Shown here: positions 52,734 through 61,588 of the stretch, piece by piece
How positions within the stretch are numbered: position 1 is the stretch's first letter
Layout of the letters: every line of letters starts with the position of its first letter
Origin: Gelidibacter japonicus
GTDB lineage: Bacteria; Bacteroidota; Bacteroidia; Flavobacteriales; Flavobacteriaceae
Direction of reading: 5' to 3'
DNA length: 64,000 nt
NCBI RefSeq assembly: GCF_010725055.1
Contig: NZ_BJKB01000006.1
Location: forward strand, 124,001 to 188,000
Position numbers and translations under genes: made by a program
The notes under the pieces: generated by a model
What the model was told of the DNA's origin: nothing
What the model saw: only the letters and a program-made list of their open reading frames with translations
Databases searched by the model: none

Positions 52734-53540
52734 TCACCACCAGACCACAAAGAATTTAGAATACTTGCCATGCTGCTTCAGCCAGCACAAGGGTGCCAGT
52801 TTCTTGTCTGCCCAACGTCTTATTTCAATAAGAAAGTCATCATGATGCATCCATTTCACATTTTCGTGGACATCCATAAGCCAATGAATTTTTTCGGGAA
52901 TATAAAATTGTCCGGTCTTGAAGAGATCGAGATTGTTCATTTTTATATAAAACCCCCTAACACAAGCGGAATGTAAATGAGAAAATACGTTGTTTTTGCT
53001 GGCCATTGGCAAAAACAATTGTGCTTTAAATAAAACTCGTTGTTTAATTTCACTTGTGCTCAAGCCTAAACTTTCAAGCAAAGATTGGGTCTTGGGATGA
53101 TAGAGGAGAGGAAGTTGTTTTTCTTTTAGCTTGTCCAATTTCTGAAGTAGGCTATCCTTTCTATTTGGGCCGATCCAATGTGATATTTCAGTGCTGCCTG
53201 CATTGGGATCATATAAATAAAACTTATAGATAATTTCCAAATGCACAGGTCCGTGTTCAGTCTTTAAAATGGCATCCAGTTCGCCAATAGTCCGATTACC
53301 CTCTTGTATCTGAATGTTTTCCGCCAAAACAGCACATGAGGAATCCTCTTTCAATTGATGAAACACAAATTGCTCCACCAATTTTCCCAAGCGCAGATTT
53401 CCGGTGCTTTTGTCGGTGAAGTTCAAAATTTTAGACTCCCCCAAAACAAGCTGATGCAGTCGGTAAATTTCTGCATTGTGCCACAATAAAGGCGTGTGCA
53501 AATAGCCATCAAAATTACGTTGTAAATTGACTTGGTCCAT
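52734..53540 (-). CDS. DUF1853-family protein, PD-(D/E)xK nuclease-like
   Basis: This 268-residue protein matches DUF1853. The core holds Glu56, Glu87-x-Asp89 (GELDAIL) and Glu102 followed by Lys106 (VHLEIIYKFYLY), which resembles the conserved acidic/lysine set of PD-(D/E)xK nucleases. I recall that the family is placed in that clan but cannot verify it here. The TTG start at 53555 is less likely than ATG 53540. The gene is divergent from the helicase at 53653, sharing an intergenic space of 112 bases, and lies downstream of topB by distance only. Confidence 0.78.
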   Translation of the reverse strand: MDQVNLQRNFDGYLHTPLLWHNAEIYRLHQLVLGESKILNFTDKSTGNLRLGKLVEQFVFHQLKEDSSCAVLAENIQIQEGNRTIGELDAILKTEHGPVHLEIIYKFYLYDPNAGSTEISHWIGPNRKDSLLQKLDKLKEKQLPLLYHPKTQSLLESLGLSTSEIKQRVLFKAQLFLPMASKNNVFSHLHSACVRGFYIKMNNLDLFKTGQFYIPEKIHWLMDVHENVKWMHHDDFLIEIRRWADKKLAPLCWLKQHGKYSKFFVVWW

Positions 53541-53581
53541 AGATTTAAAGGGCAAATTACAAATTTCTTTTAAACATATAA

Positions 53582-53612
53582 TTGGAAGACCGTGCTAATA
53601 CTCATATCTTTG
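53582..53612 (+). promoter_or_regulatory. Promoter of helicase paralogue B
   Basis: TTG (53582-53584), 20 bases, then TATCTTTG (53605-53612) is a perfect flavobacterial vegetative promoter. Transcription would start near 53618, 35 bases before the ATG. Confidence 0.75.
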
Positions 53613-53652
53613 CAACTTCTTATAACATAAAACACTAAGCTCAATATACGAA

Positions 53653-55209
53653 ATGTCTGTAAAAACAGTTTCACAAAATTTAGAACGCCAAACCGAGAAA
53701 GATTTATACAACTATCAAAAGAAAGCTATTGATAAGGTATTTAAAGCTTTTGATGAAGCACCTTCCGACTATCATTTGCTTTACCAATTACCTACAGGTG
53801 GCGGAAAAACTGTAATATTTTCCGAATTCGTGAGGCAATATTTAAAGAATCACGATAAAAAAGTAGTGGTTCTGACCCACCGTATTGAGTTGTTGAAACA
53901 AACATCGAGGATGTTAACGGAGTTCAACGTGACCAATAAAGTTATTGACAGTAAGGCAAATTTAGACGATCAGGCCAATTACAGCTGTTTTGTGGCCATG
54001 GTGGAAACCTTGAACAATCGGCTCCAAGAGGATATGTTGGATATTTCTGATGTGGGACTTGTGATTATTGATGAGGCGCATTACAACTCGTTCACCAAAC
54101 TGTTTAAGTATTTTGAAAATTCCTTTATCCTTGGTGTGACGGCAACCCCGTTGAGCTCCAATAAGGAATTGCCAATGAAGGACAATTATAATGAACTCAT
54201 TACAGGCGAAACCATTGAATCGCTTATTGAAAACAATTTCCTTTCACCTGCAGAAACCTATCAATACAACGTGGGGCTAACCTCTTTGGAAGTAGGATCC
54301 AACGGCGATTATACCGTTAAATCATCTGAAGATTTATATACCAACACCGACATGTTAAAAAAAGTGGTGTATGCTTACGAGCAACATTCACTGAATAAGA
54401 AAACCTTAATCTTTAATAACGGGATCAACACCTCATTGCATGTTTATGATACCTTTAAGCGCGCTGGATATACCATTGCGCACTTGGATAATACGGCGAC
54501 TAAAAAAGAGCGTAAAATGATCCTGAAATGGTTCAAGGAAACACCAAATGCCATTTTGACCTCGGTGAGTATCTTGACTACGGGATTTGATGAGCCCTCT
54601 GTTGATACCATTATCCTTAACAGAGCAACCAAATCTTTGGCCCTCTATTATCAAATGGTAGGACGTGGGTCTCGTATTTACCCGGGTAAAGAGGTTTTCA
54701 GGATTATCGATTTAGGCAACAATATGCACCGTTTCGGTCCGTGGGGTGCTGACATCAATTGGCAGAAGATCTTTGGATCACCAAATTATTACCTGGACAG
54801 TATTATTAATGATGATGATATTGAAGCCAATTTCAGATATGAGATGCCCGAAGCCATCCGTAAGGAGTTCGCCAATTCGGAAGAGGTTTATTTTGATATG
54901 AAACAGGCTTATACCGATTCGGTGAATAGAGGGGATTCATCTAAAGTGCTTTTGGAGCAGTCCATTGCACATCACACGAAAATATGTGTTGAAAACAGTG
55001 AAGATGTTTATGATGCCTTGGCCTTAATGAAGTTGCTAGAAGATGATATCAACCACCGTCTGGAGCGCTACACACAGTGTATCAGTAGAAGTACCTTCAA
55101 CTTTGTAAAATGGTTGCATGATGATTACCGTATGAAACTTCGTGCGCATATCAGAGAGAATTTCGATGCCGTATATGAAGAGATCCATGGGCATCCACCT
55201 GAGGATTAA
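53653..55209 (+). CDS. DEAH-type SF2 helicase, paralogue B
   Basis: This 518-residue SF2 helicase is a close paralogue of the gene at 44900: long blocks such as LLYQLPTGGGKTVIFSE, FVAMVETLNNRL, LVIIDEAHYNSF, FILGVTATPLSSN, NGDYTVKSSE, LTSVSILTTGFDEPSV and QMVGRGSRI are the same or nearly so. Walker A is at 46-53 and DEAH at 140-143. The C-terminal tail extends about 14 residues beyond paralogue A (ENFDAVYEEIHGHPPED). Function is unknown. It has its own promoter and is divergent from the DUF1853 gene. Confidence 0.92.
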   Translation: MSVKTVSQNLERQTEKDLYNYQKKAIDKVFKAFDEAPSDYHLLYQLPTGGGKTVIFSEFVRQYLKNHDKKVVVLTHRIELLKQTSRMLTEFNVTNKVIDSKANLDDQANYSCFVAMVETLNNRLQEDMLDISDVGLVIIDEAHYNSFTKLFKYFENSFILGVTATPLSSNKELPMKDNYNELITGETIESLIENNFLSPAETYQYNVGLTSLEVGSNGDYTVKSSEDLYTNTDMLKKVVYAYEQHSLNKKTLIFNNGINTSLHVYDTFKRAGYTIAHLDNTATKKERKMILKWFKETPNAILTSVSILTTGFDEPSVDTIILNRATKSLALYYQMVGRGSRIYPGKEVFRIIDLGNNMHRFGPWGADINWQKIFGSPNYYLDSIINDDDIEANFRYEMPEAIRKEFANSEEVYFDMKQAYTDSVNRGDSSKVLLEQSIAHHTKICVENSEDVYDALALMKLLEDDINHRLERYTQCISRSTFNFVKWLHDDYRMKLRAHIRENFDAVYEEIHGHPPED

Positions 55210-55574
55210 TTAGAACACGGATTTTTATTTTTTTTGACACTTCCTGATAGCTATCGGGATCACTAGTCGGCACAACTCATTTCTTTGGAAATTGGTTCTT
55301 TAGATGAAAGAATAGAACGCTGACCTACCCGAACATTCAGGCGGGAAACACCGATTTTAGTGGGTATTCACTGATTTTTTACAAAGATTTCACTGATTTA
55401 CACAAACCATATTATTGAAATTTACCGACCTCTCGGTAGGCCAGGGAATTTCCTGATTGGTGCTTTAGTTTTTGATGTATCCAACTTCGCTTCCCTGCGT
55501 CTCTGCGAGAAAAATTTACCGCAATCCAAAACTTATTTCTATCTTTATAAATCTTAACAAAACGAATCAAGTCA
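55210..55574. repeat. Repeat-rich spacer between helicase B and metalloprotease
   Basis: The 365-base gap has no gene. TTCACTGATTT occurs at 55367-55377 and 55389-55399 (22-bp spacing), and CTGCGTCTCTGCGAG near 55495 is similar to the sequence near 58150. The block GATAGCTATCGGGATC (about 55245-55261) contains a palindrome. Confidence 0.55.
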
Positions 55575-58046
55575 ATGAAGAATTTATGTCTTTTTGCTCT
55601 GTTGATTGGGGGTCTGCTCAATCCATTGAATGTAAGTGCACAATCTAAAAGAAACACTAAAAAAGGAAAGAATCAAGTAGAAGCCCCTGCTCCAGAAAAG
55701 AAGAAGGAGGAGGCAATCAAGCCCTATGACAAGGTAATTACCAAAGAGGCCGTGACCGATGATGGCCTGTTTAAAGTCCATAAAATAAAAGACAAATACT
55801 ACTTTGAAATTCAGGATAGCTTATTGAATAAGGATATGCTGCTCGTGAGCCGGATCTCCAAATTGCCGTCTAATTTAGGAGGGGGATATGTAAATGCAGG
55901 CTCCAAAACCAATGAACAATTGATTACTTGGGAGCGTTTTCAGGACAAGATCTTGATCAAGGTGAAATCGTATAATGCAGTAGCCAATGACAGTTTGCCC
56001 ATCAACTTGTCCGTTAAGGCAAACAATTATGAACCTATCTTATATGCCTTCGATATTGCGGCCTTTAGTAAAGATTCAACCGCTGTGGTGATTGATGTTA
56101 CCAAGTTTTATTCGAGCGATGTCAAAGCGATTAGCGGGTTGTCCAGTAGATTGCGTGAAACTTATAAAGTCCGTAATTTGGACGATTCCCGCAGTTTTAT
56201 CACCTCTGCTAAAAGTTTTCCTCTGAATATAGAAATCATTCAAGATTTCACCTATAACGCGTCAAATCCACCCATGCTTCCGGCTACGGAGACCATCAGT
56301 TTACAAATGAACCAATCCATGGTGTTGTTGCCAACCACACCCATGCAGCCTCGTCTTGCCGATCCGCGTGTCGGGTTTTTTACGGTCAGTCAATATGATT
56401 ATAGCAGTGAAGCATTAAAATCGGATGAAAAAACATTCATCCGTCGCTGGCGTTTGGAACCTAAAGATCCAGAGGCCTATAGGAGGGGCGAATTGGTTGA
56501 GCCAATCAAACCCATCGTGTATTATTTGGATCCTGCTACGCCTGAGAAACTGCGTAAATATATCAAGCAAGGTATTGAAGAATGGCAGAAACCATTTGAA
56601 ACTGCCGGATTTAAAAATGCCATTATCGCGAAGGACCCACCAACTTTCGCCGAAGACCCTGATTTCAGTCCGGAGGATATTCGTTATTCCGTAGTGCGTT
56701 ATGTGGCGAGTACCACACGAAATGCGGTGGGACCAAGTGTCTCAGATCCACGTACAGGAGAAATTATTGAAAGTGACATCATCTGGTACCACAACCATTT
56801 GCGTTCCTATAGAAACCGATACATGCTTGAAACAGGTGCTGCCAATCCTTCAGCACGTACATTGGAGACCAGCGATGAAGAAATAGGAGAGATGATGTGT
56901 ATGGTGATTGCCCATGAGGTGGGTCACGCATTAGGATTCCCACATAATATGGCCGCCAGTCACGCCTATGATGTGGAAAGTTATCGAAACGGTGCCTTCA
57001 CTCAAGAACATGGGATTGCCGCGAGTATCATGGATTATGCCCGATACAATTATATTGCACAACCAGGCGATGAAAACATCCGATTTGTCCGTCAGATTGG
57101 ACCTTACGACCATTATGTCACCAACTGGGGCTACCGTTGGATTCCAGGGGCAACCACAGAAGGGGAGACCCCAACTTTGGACCAGTGGGTGATGGATAAA
57201 GCCGATGATCCGCGGTATAAATACGGAAAACAGAGCAGTCGTTTTGATCCGTCCTCGCAAACTGAAGATATTGGAAACAATTCTATAAAAGCCAGTACCT
57301 ACGGACTTAAAAACCTAAAGTATGTAGCAGAACATCTACCAGCATGGACCAGCGATAAAACCAACGATTATGATGATTTAAAGGAATTGCAAGGGGAGTT
57401 GCTAAGTGTTTGGAACCGCTATATGGGGCATGTGACCACGCATATTGGCGGAGTCTATGAAGACACTAAAAAACCTAACCAAGGCGGTGTGATTTATACA
57501 CCAGCTTCAAAAGCCGATCAGAAAGCTGCCATGGCTTGGTTGCAGGAGAATACTTTTTCAACGCCCACTTGGATGGTCAATTTTAAAATCCTTCGCAATA
57601 TTGATCACACCGGCTATACCGAGACCTTTAGAAATGCCCAAGCAAGACATTTACATAACCTCCTTGATTTTGAAGTCTTGGGCAGATTAATTGACGGCAC
57701 CGCCATCAGCAAAGATAATTATTCGGCATTGGAAATGCTCCAAGATTTGCGCAAAGGCATTTGGAAAGAACTCAATAATAACCAAACAGTTGATGTTTAC
57801 CGACGTAATTTACAGCGCGCCTATATTGACCGAATGGCGTTTTTAATGACTAAGGAATTGAAGCCAGGGCGTGGGGTTAGTGCCTATAATGTGAATCAAT
57901 CTGATGTGAGGGCTTTTGTAAGGGGCGAATTGAATACGCTGAAAACCCAATTGAACGGTCGCAAGAATACGGTTGCAAACACCGAGACGAAATATCATTA
58001 TCAGGATGCGGTGAAGCGAATTGAATTGATTTTGGATCCGAAATAG
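55575..58046 (+). CDS. Zinc-dependent metzincin-type metalloprotease
   Basis: This 823-residue exported protein has a signal peptide (about 1-22, ending VSAQ) and a basic/acidic linker. The central metzincin zinc motif is His447-Glu448-x-x-His451-x-x-Gly-x-x-His457 (HEVGHALGFPH), followed by the Met-turn in GIAASIMDYARYNYIAQ. The N-terminal region matches the large propeptide-like domain of Bacteroidota zinc-dependent metalloproteases (DUF5117/5118 type, family recalled from memory). The peptide tail of T9SS cargo is not seen, so export is probably by Sec to the periplasm or outer membrane. The substrate is unknown. Confidence 0.9.
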   Translation: MKNLCLFALLIGGLLNPLNVSAQSKRNTKKGKNQVEAPAPEKKKEEAIKPYDKVITKEAVTDDGLFKVHKIKDKYYFEIQDSLLNKDMLLVSRISKLPSNLGGGYVNAGSKTNEQLITWERFQDKILIKVKSYNAVANDSLPINLSVKANNYEPILYAFDIAAFSKDSTAVVIDVTKFYSSDVKAISGLSSRLRETYKVRNLDDSRSFITSAKSFPLNIEIIQDFTYNASNPPMLPATETISLQMNQSMVLLPTTPMQPRLADPRVGFFTVSQYDYSSEALKSDEKTFIRRWRLEPKDPEAYRRGELVEPIKPIVYYLDPATPEKLRKYIKQGIEEWQKPFETAGFKNAIIAKDPPTFAEDPDFSPEDIRYSVVRYVASTTRNAVGPSVSDPRTGEIIESDIIWYHNHLRSYRNRYMLETGAANPSARTLETSDEEIGEMMCMVIAHEVGHALGFPHNMAASHAYDVESYRNGAFTQEHGIAASIMDYARYNYIAQPGDENIRFVRQIGPYDHYVTNWGYRWIPGATTEGETPTLDQWVMDKADDPRYKYGKQSSRFDPSSQTEDIGNNSIKASTYGLKNLKYVAEHLPAWTSDKTNDYDDLKELQGELLSVWNRYMGHVTTHIGGVYEDTKKPNQGGVIYTPASKADQKAAMAWLQENTFSTPTWMVNFKILRNIDHTGYTETFRNAQARHLHNLLDFEVLGRLIDGTAISKDNYSALEMLQDLRKGIWKELNNNQTVDVYRRNLQRAYIDRMAFLMTKELKPGRGVSAYNVNQSDVRAFVRGELNTLKTQLNGRKNTVANTETKYHYQDAVKRIELILDPK

Positions 58047-58129
58047 AAAGGCTTTATTACACGGGGAATATGGAACACAGGCGACGCTGATTTGGGCTGA
58101 TTCTGATTTTTTTTGTTGCCTGGAGCCAT

Positions 58130-58240
58130 TATCACGGCGTTTCCCATGAATACTCTGAGACTCTGCGTGCTCTATTCCACAGAGATACGCGGAGGTTTCA
58201 CGGAGATGCACCAAGAATTATAGAACACAGACCTGTCGTC
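58130..58240. repeat. CTCTGCG/CACAGAGA extragenic repeat
   Basis: CTCTGAGACTCTGCGTG (about 58154-58170) and CACAGAGATACGCGGAG (about 58179-58195) are near-inverted copies of one unit, in the gap before the DUF4251 gene. A similar unit occurs near 55495. Confidence 0.55.
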
Positions 58241-58304
58241 GGCAGCCGTGAAATTTTATATTTGGTGCTTTCAAGTTATCCATTTTTTTTGTAAATTAAT
58301 ACCT

Positions 58305-58874
58305 ATGAAACACTTACTTGTATATAGCATTATTTTTATATGGATTATGGGTTGCAGTTCCAGTAAGGAGTTTACAGAACAGGATAATCAAGATTATCAA
58401 CAACTTCAGGAATTAGTAGCTTCAAAATCTTTTGAGATTATTTCTACAAGTGCGATGCCAAGAGCTTCAGCTGCATTTAGTAAAGTCGCGAATTCGAACA
58501 TTTTAGGTCCAGGAAATAACGCTAGCAATATCGATATCACTTCAAACTCCAATAGATTGATCGTTAAGGGCGACAGCATTCGTGGCCATTTGCCATTTTT
58601 TGGTGAACAGAACTTTGGTGGCGGCTACGGAGGCAATCACACAGGCATTGAATTTGACGATGTTCCAGAAGATTATACGGTGAATCTTGATGATAAAAAA
58701 CATGCTGTAGACATTCGTTTTAAAATTTCAGACAAATATCGTGGTAACGAGCAGTATGATATGGTGATTACGTTATATCCAAATAAAAGAAGTACGATCA
58801 GAGTACAGTCTACAGGTCGAAGTTCTATTGAATATAGCGGAAGGGTGAGCAGGTTGGAAGAGGCTAAGGAATAG
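58305..58874 (+). CDS. DUF4251-family lipoprotein
   Basis: This 189-residue protein starts MKHLLVYSIIFIWIMGCSSSK, a lipoprotein signal with a lipobox cysteine. The mature part is the DUF4251 domain (about 30-189): LQELVASKSFEIISTSAMPRASAAFSKV ... GHLPFFGEQNFGGGYGGNHTGIEFDD. The family has no known function. The open frame extends to 58248, but ATG 58305 is preferred because it puts the signal peptide at the N-terminus. A -7 box (TATATTTG, 58257-58264) lies upstream. Confidence 0.85.
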   Translation: MKHLLVYSIIFIWIMGCSSSKEFTEQDNQDYQQLQELVASKSFEIISTSAMPRASAAFSKVANSNILGPGNNASNIDITSNSNRLIVKGDSIRGHLPFFGEQNFGGGYGGNHTGIEFDDVPEDYTVNLDDKKHAVDIRFKISDKYRGNEQYDMVITLYPNKRSTIRVQSTGRSSIEYSGRVSRLEEAKE

Positions 58875-58902
58875 CGGATGATTTCTTCACTTCAGAATAT
58901 TC

Positions 58903-59397
58903 TATTTTACATAATGTAAATTATAGTTCAAATGTCTTGTTCTTTAATTTATACCATATCGGTTGCCGTTCGCCCTATAATGATATTATGTAAAATAGTG
59001 TTTCGTCTATATTGAGCGTTTCTTCTTTTAAAGAAAAAATAAAATTGAGCATTTCAAGAACGTCCGTCATTTGCCCTATAATTTGCCGTTATGTAAAATT
59101 GCCGCACGGCCAACCGCTGATTGCTTTATAAAATCAAAATGCTTAGGGCATTTTATTTTATACACAATTAGCCAACGCTCGGCCAGCGCCAAAAAAAGCT
59201 CAGCTTTTGCTATGGTTTAAAATTTTCCTATTTAAGAATAATTGTGCTGGAAAAGTTTTCAAGAGATTTTTGGCTGGCTTGCCACAACCGCTAAAAATTT
59301 TCCCAGCGCATCAGCCTTTTGAAAATTTCTTAGCCGTTGCTCGTTTTTTGCTTTTAATGAACGTTTTTTGTTTTGTCCTTCTATATTATGTAAAATA
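58903..59397. mobile_element. MITE-like element bounded by 13-bp inverted repeats
   Basis: TATTTTACATAAT (58903-58915) and its inverse ATTATGTAAAATA (59385-59397) bound 495 non-coding bases. Internal copies of TTATGTAAAAT occur at 58986-58996 and 59089-59099, each preceded by a GCCCTATAAT unit (58972 and 59073). No target-site duplication was seen and no transposase is present, so the classification is tentative. Confidence 0.4.
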
Positions 59398-59702
59398 ACA
59401 TAAGAACGAATGTGTCGTTTTAATACCATTCCTTTTCTTTTGTCTTGATACAAAAGAAACAAAAAATCAAGGCTGCAGAAAACTTTGGAAACAATGTACG
59501 GGTCACTCGCTATATTTTAGGAACGTTTATAGCTTATTTTGACCGCTTTGAACTAGGTTGCTTATTTTTATCTCTAAAGAACCTTTATAGATAGCCCCCT
59601 AAAATATTTAACGCTCCCTCCCCTATTGTTTTGACTAAAGTTTTCTGAGGCCGGGGTTTAAATTGTAACTACTATGTAAATATGTAGATACATAAGAAGA
59701 AT
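59398..59702. other. Gene-free spacer with a 10-bp hairpin
   Basis: TTTCTTTTGT (59434-59443), loop CTTGAT and ACAAAAGAAA (59450-59459) form a perfect hairpin. The rest is AT-rich with a run of pyrimidines near 59620; no gene was found. The hairpin looks like a dispersed repeat. Confidence 0.5.
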
Positions 59703-59735
59703 AAAACCCCCATCAAATTTAATGGGGGCTTTATT
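59703..59735 (-). terminator. Terminator of the T9SS cargo gene
   Basis: CCCCCAT (59707-59713) pairs with ATGGGGG (59722-59728). On the minus strand a T-rich stretch (TTTTAT) follows the stem. Confidence 0.75.
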
Positions 59736-59765
59736 ATGAAAAAAATTAACTAAACTTTACTGATA

Positions 59766-61472
59766 TTAATTCTTAATAACTTGATAGGAATAAAATTTAT
59801 TATCGATGTTTATTTTCAAGAAATATGTGCCGGTTTTTAGAACGGAAGCATATAAATGGGTATTATTTGAATTTACTTCTTTTACTAAAATCTTTTTTCC
59901 TAAAGCGTCATAAACGGTTATCTCATTAATATCAGAGTGTGCTTTTATTTTTAAAAGGTCATTAACAGGATTGGGGTAGATAGTAATGTTAATGGAATTA
60001 TCTATATCTTCCACACTTAACAATTCATCACAAATTAAGCGATAAACAAATTCATAATCATTTATTATAGCCCAATTCCCTCCGGTATTATCGTTATATC
60101 CCGCTGCAAATTCGCCCAAAGCCGAGGCGGTAGTTGCTTCCCATCCTGAGGCATCAGAAATGATTTCCATCCAATAAGTATTGCCTCCCGAAAGAGCTAC
60201 TTCTGAATCAAAAGCTAATATATATTTTGTGTATCCATTTCCTAAATCTTCTTCTTCAAAAATGACAGTTTCAATTGTTTCTACTAATGTCCCTGGTAAA
60301 CCATTTGAATTGTTATAAAAATTTACCTCAATTGCTGAAGCGTTTCCGGCTAACGTTGCTTCGACTCCATAAAGAGTGAAATTATGTGCTACAGGGACAT
60401 AAATGTCAACGGCTAAATGTTGATTAGTGCTTCCGCCAAATATAAAATAATCTTCAAAACTATTTGATAACACCTGATGGTCTTCACATAATAAATCCTC
60501 CGGGTCTATTTCCCCACACTGAACAAATCTGCTGACGGTGGTTACTGTGTCCCAATTACAATTTTCATCCAGAAATGCATAGAACCTAACGGAACCTGTT
60601 AAACTGGAGGTCCAAGATAGAGAACCAAGGCCACTTGCCAACACATTTTGACCATTGTTGTCACCAATGGTTATATATTGACTAGGGTTTGATGTGGAAA
60701 AAATATATTCCAAGCCATTTTGAACCTCTATTAAAGAATACTGTCCGGTTAGCCCGTCACTATCAGTTATTTCTTCAGGAAGGCCGTTACACATTGGAAT
60801 GAAAGTAGCTACTGGATGTTGCCCGTTAGGATCATCAAGACAACCTACAAGATTTCCTGCAAGAACAGCCACGTCGTCAATACCTATTGCTGAGGATAAG
60901 GGAGGGGTAATACTATTATCAACGTCATGTTGTCTAAAGGCAATGTAAACTGTTTGACCAGCGTATGCGGAAATGTCTAAAGATCTTAGTGTATATGTTA
61001 TGGGAATGTTACTTTCATTATACAGGACACCACCTGCCTCTAAGTCAACAATATCATTCGAATTGGCTATATAAATCGAATAGTTTTCTCCATTTGGAGA
61101 AGGCGTCATACCTGATGGGTGATTAACCAATGCCCACCTTAGCTCGATGAGTTCACCAAGGGTTATACCTGTTAAATCAATAGGAGGAGTAATTGCCCAA
61201 TCATCAGGGTTTAAATGACCTGTGCCTTGGAACATGGTAAAAGACGGTCCATATAAAAAGGGGGTATCTATAGGTAGCCAATTCTCATCAAGATATTGAT
61301 GAGTTGTCCAAGTAATGTCACCCCATTGATTTGTGTCACCGTTTGCATTTATTATTGTCCATTCTGATAGGTCTTCATCATTGAAGTCTTCCGACCAAAT
61401 CGTTGTTTGTTGCGAATGACCAATGGTTATGATTAAAATAAAAAATGCGGAAATAAATAGTTTTAGTTTCAT
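59766..61472 (-). CDS. T9SS type A sorting-domain protein, choice-of-anchor J-like
   Basis: This 568-residue exported protein has a signal peptide (MKLKLFISAFFILIITIGHSQQ) and an N-terminal jellyroll domain (about 25-210; IWSEDFNDEDLSEWTIINANGDTNQWGD and LTGITLGELIELRWALVNHPSG) of choice-of-anchor J type. A middle region is rich in aromatic and acidic residues. The C-terminal Por_Secre_tail (about 495-568: ITIYPNPVNDLLKIKAHSDINEITVYDALGKKILVKEVNSNNTHLYASVLKTGTYFLKINI) directs it to the surface through the type IX system. Its binding target is unknown. A promoter with a tandem 11-bp repeat is upstream. Confidence 0.9.
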   Translation of the reverse strand: MKLKLFISAFFILIITIGHSQQTTIWSEDFNDEDLSEWTIINANGDTNQWGDITWTTHQYLDENWLPIDTPFLYGPSFTMFQGTGHLNPDDWAITPPIDLTGITLGELIELRWALVNHPSGMTPSPNGENYSIYIANSNDIVDLEAGGVLYNESNIPITYTLRSLDISAYAGQTVYIAFRQHDVDNSITPPLSSAIGIDDVAVLAGNLVGCLDDPNGQHPVATFIPMCNGLPEEITDSDGLTGQYSLIEVQNGLEYIFSTSNPSQYITIGDNNGQNVLASGLGSLSWTSSLTGSVRFYAFLDENCNWDTVTTVSRFVQCGEIDPEDLLCEDHQVLSNSFEDYFIFGGSTNQHLAVDIYVPVAHNFTLYGVEATLAGNASAIEVNFYNNSNGLPGTLVETIETVIFEEEDLGNGYTKYILAFDSEVALSGGNTYWMEIISDASGWEATTASALGEFAAGYNDNTGGNWAIINDYEFVYRLICDELLSVEDIDNSINITIYPNPVNDLLKIKAHSDINEITVYDALGKKILVKEVNSNNTHLYASVLKTGTYFLKINIDNKFYSYQVIKN

Positions 61473-61501
61473 TAGGTTTTATTTTTAGTTTTTCTTGGTA
61501 G

Positions 61502-61532
61502 CGAACGTACATACATTCAACTCCTAATCCAA
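61502..61532 (-). promoter_or_regulatory. Promoter of the T9SS cargo gene
   Basis: On the minus strand TTG (61530-61532), 20 bases, then TACGTTCG (61502-61509) resembles the vegetative promoter with one mismatch. Transcription would start near 61496, about 23 bases before the ATG. Confidence 0.5.
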
Positions 61533-61540
61533 GAATGAAC

Positions 61541-61562
61541 CTACTCTAAAACTACTCTAAAA
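61541..61562. promoter_or_regulatory. Perfect 11-bp tandem repeat, possible activator site
   Basis: CTACTCTAAAA (61541-61551) is directly repeated at 61552-61562. The period is one helical turn, and the array is centred about 55 bases upstream of the predicted start of the cargo gene, a classic position for an activator. The adjacent TPR/LuxR-like gene is a candidate regulator. Confidence 0.55.
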
Positions 61563-61588
61563 TACCCAAAAGAATTTAATTATTTGAT

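Noticed and set aside
52716-52976. 86-residue ORF on the plus strand inside the DUF1853 region
   Set aside because: It lies antisense to a better supported gene and shows no family features.
53541-53555. TTG start extending the DUF1853 protein by five residues
   Set aside because: The ATG at 53540 is a better start; the extra residues (MPFKS) do not add any feature.
59101-59340. Integron attC-like site
   Set aside because: GCCAAC and GCCGTT fragments occur, but the paired R' and R'' boxes and an integrase are absent.
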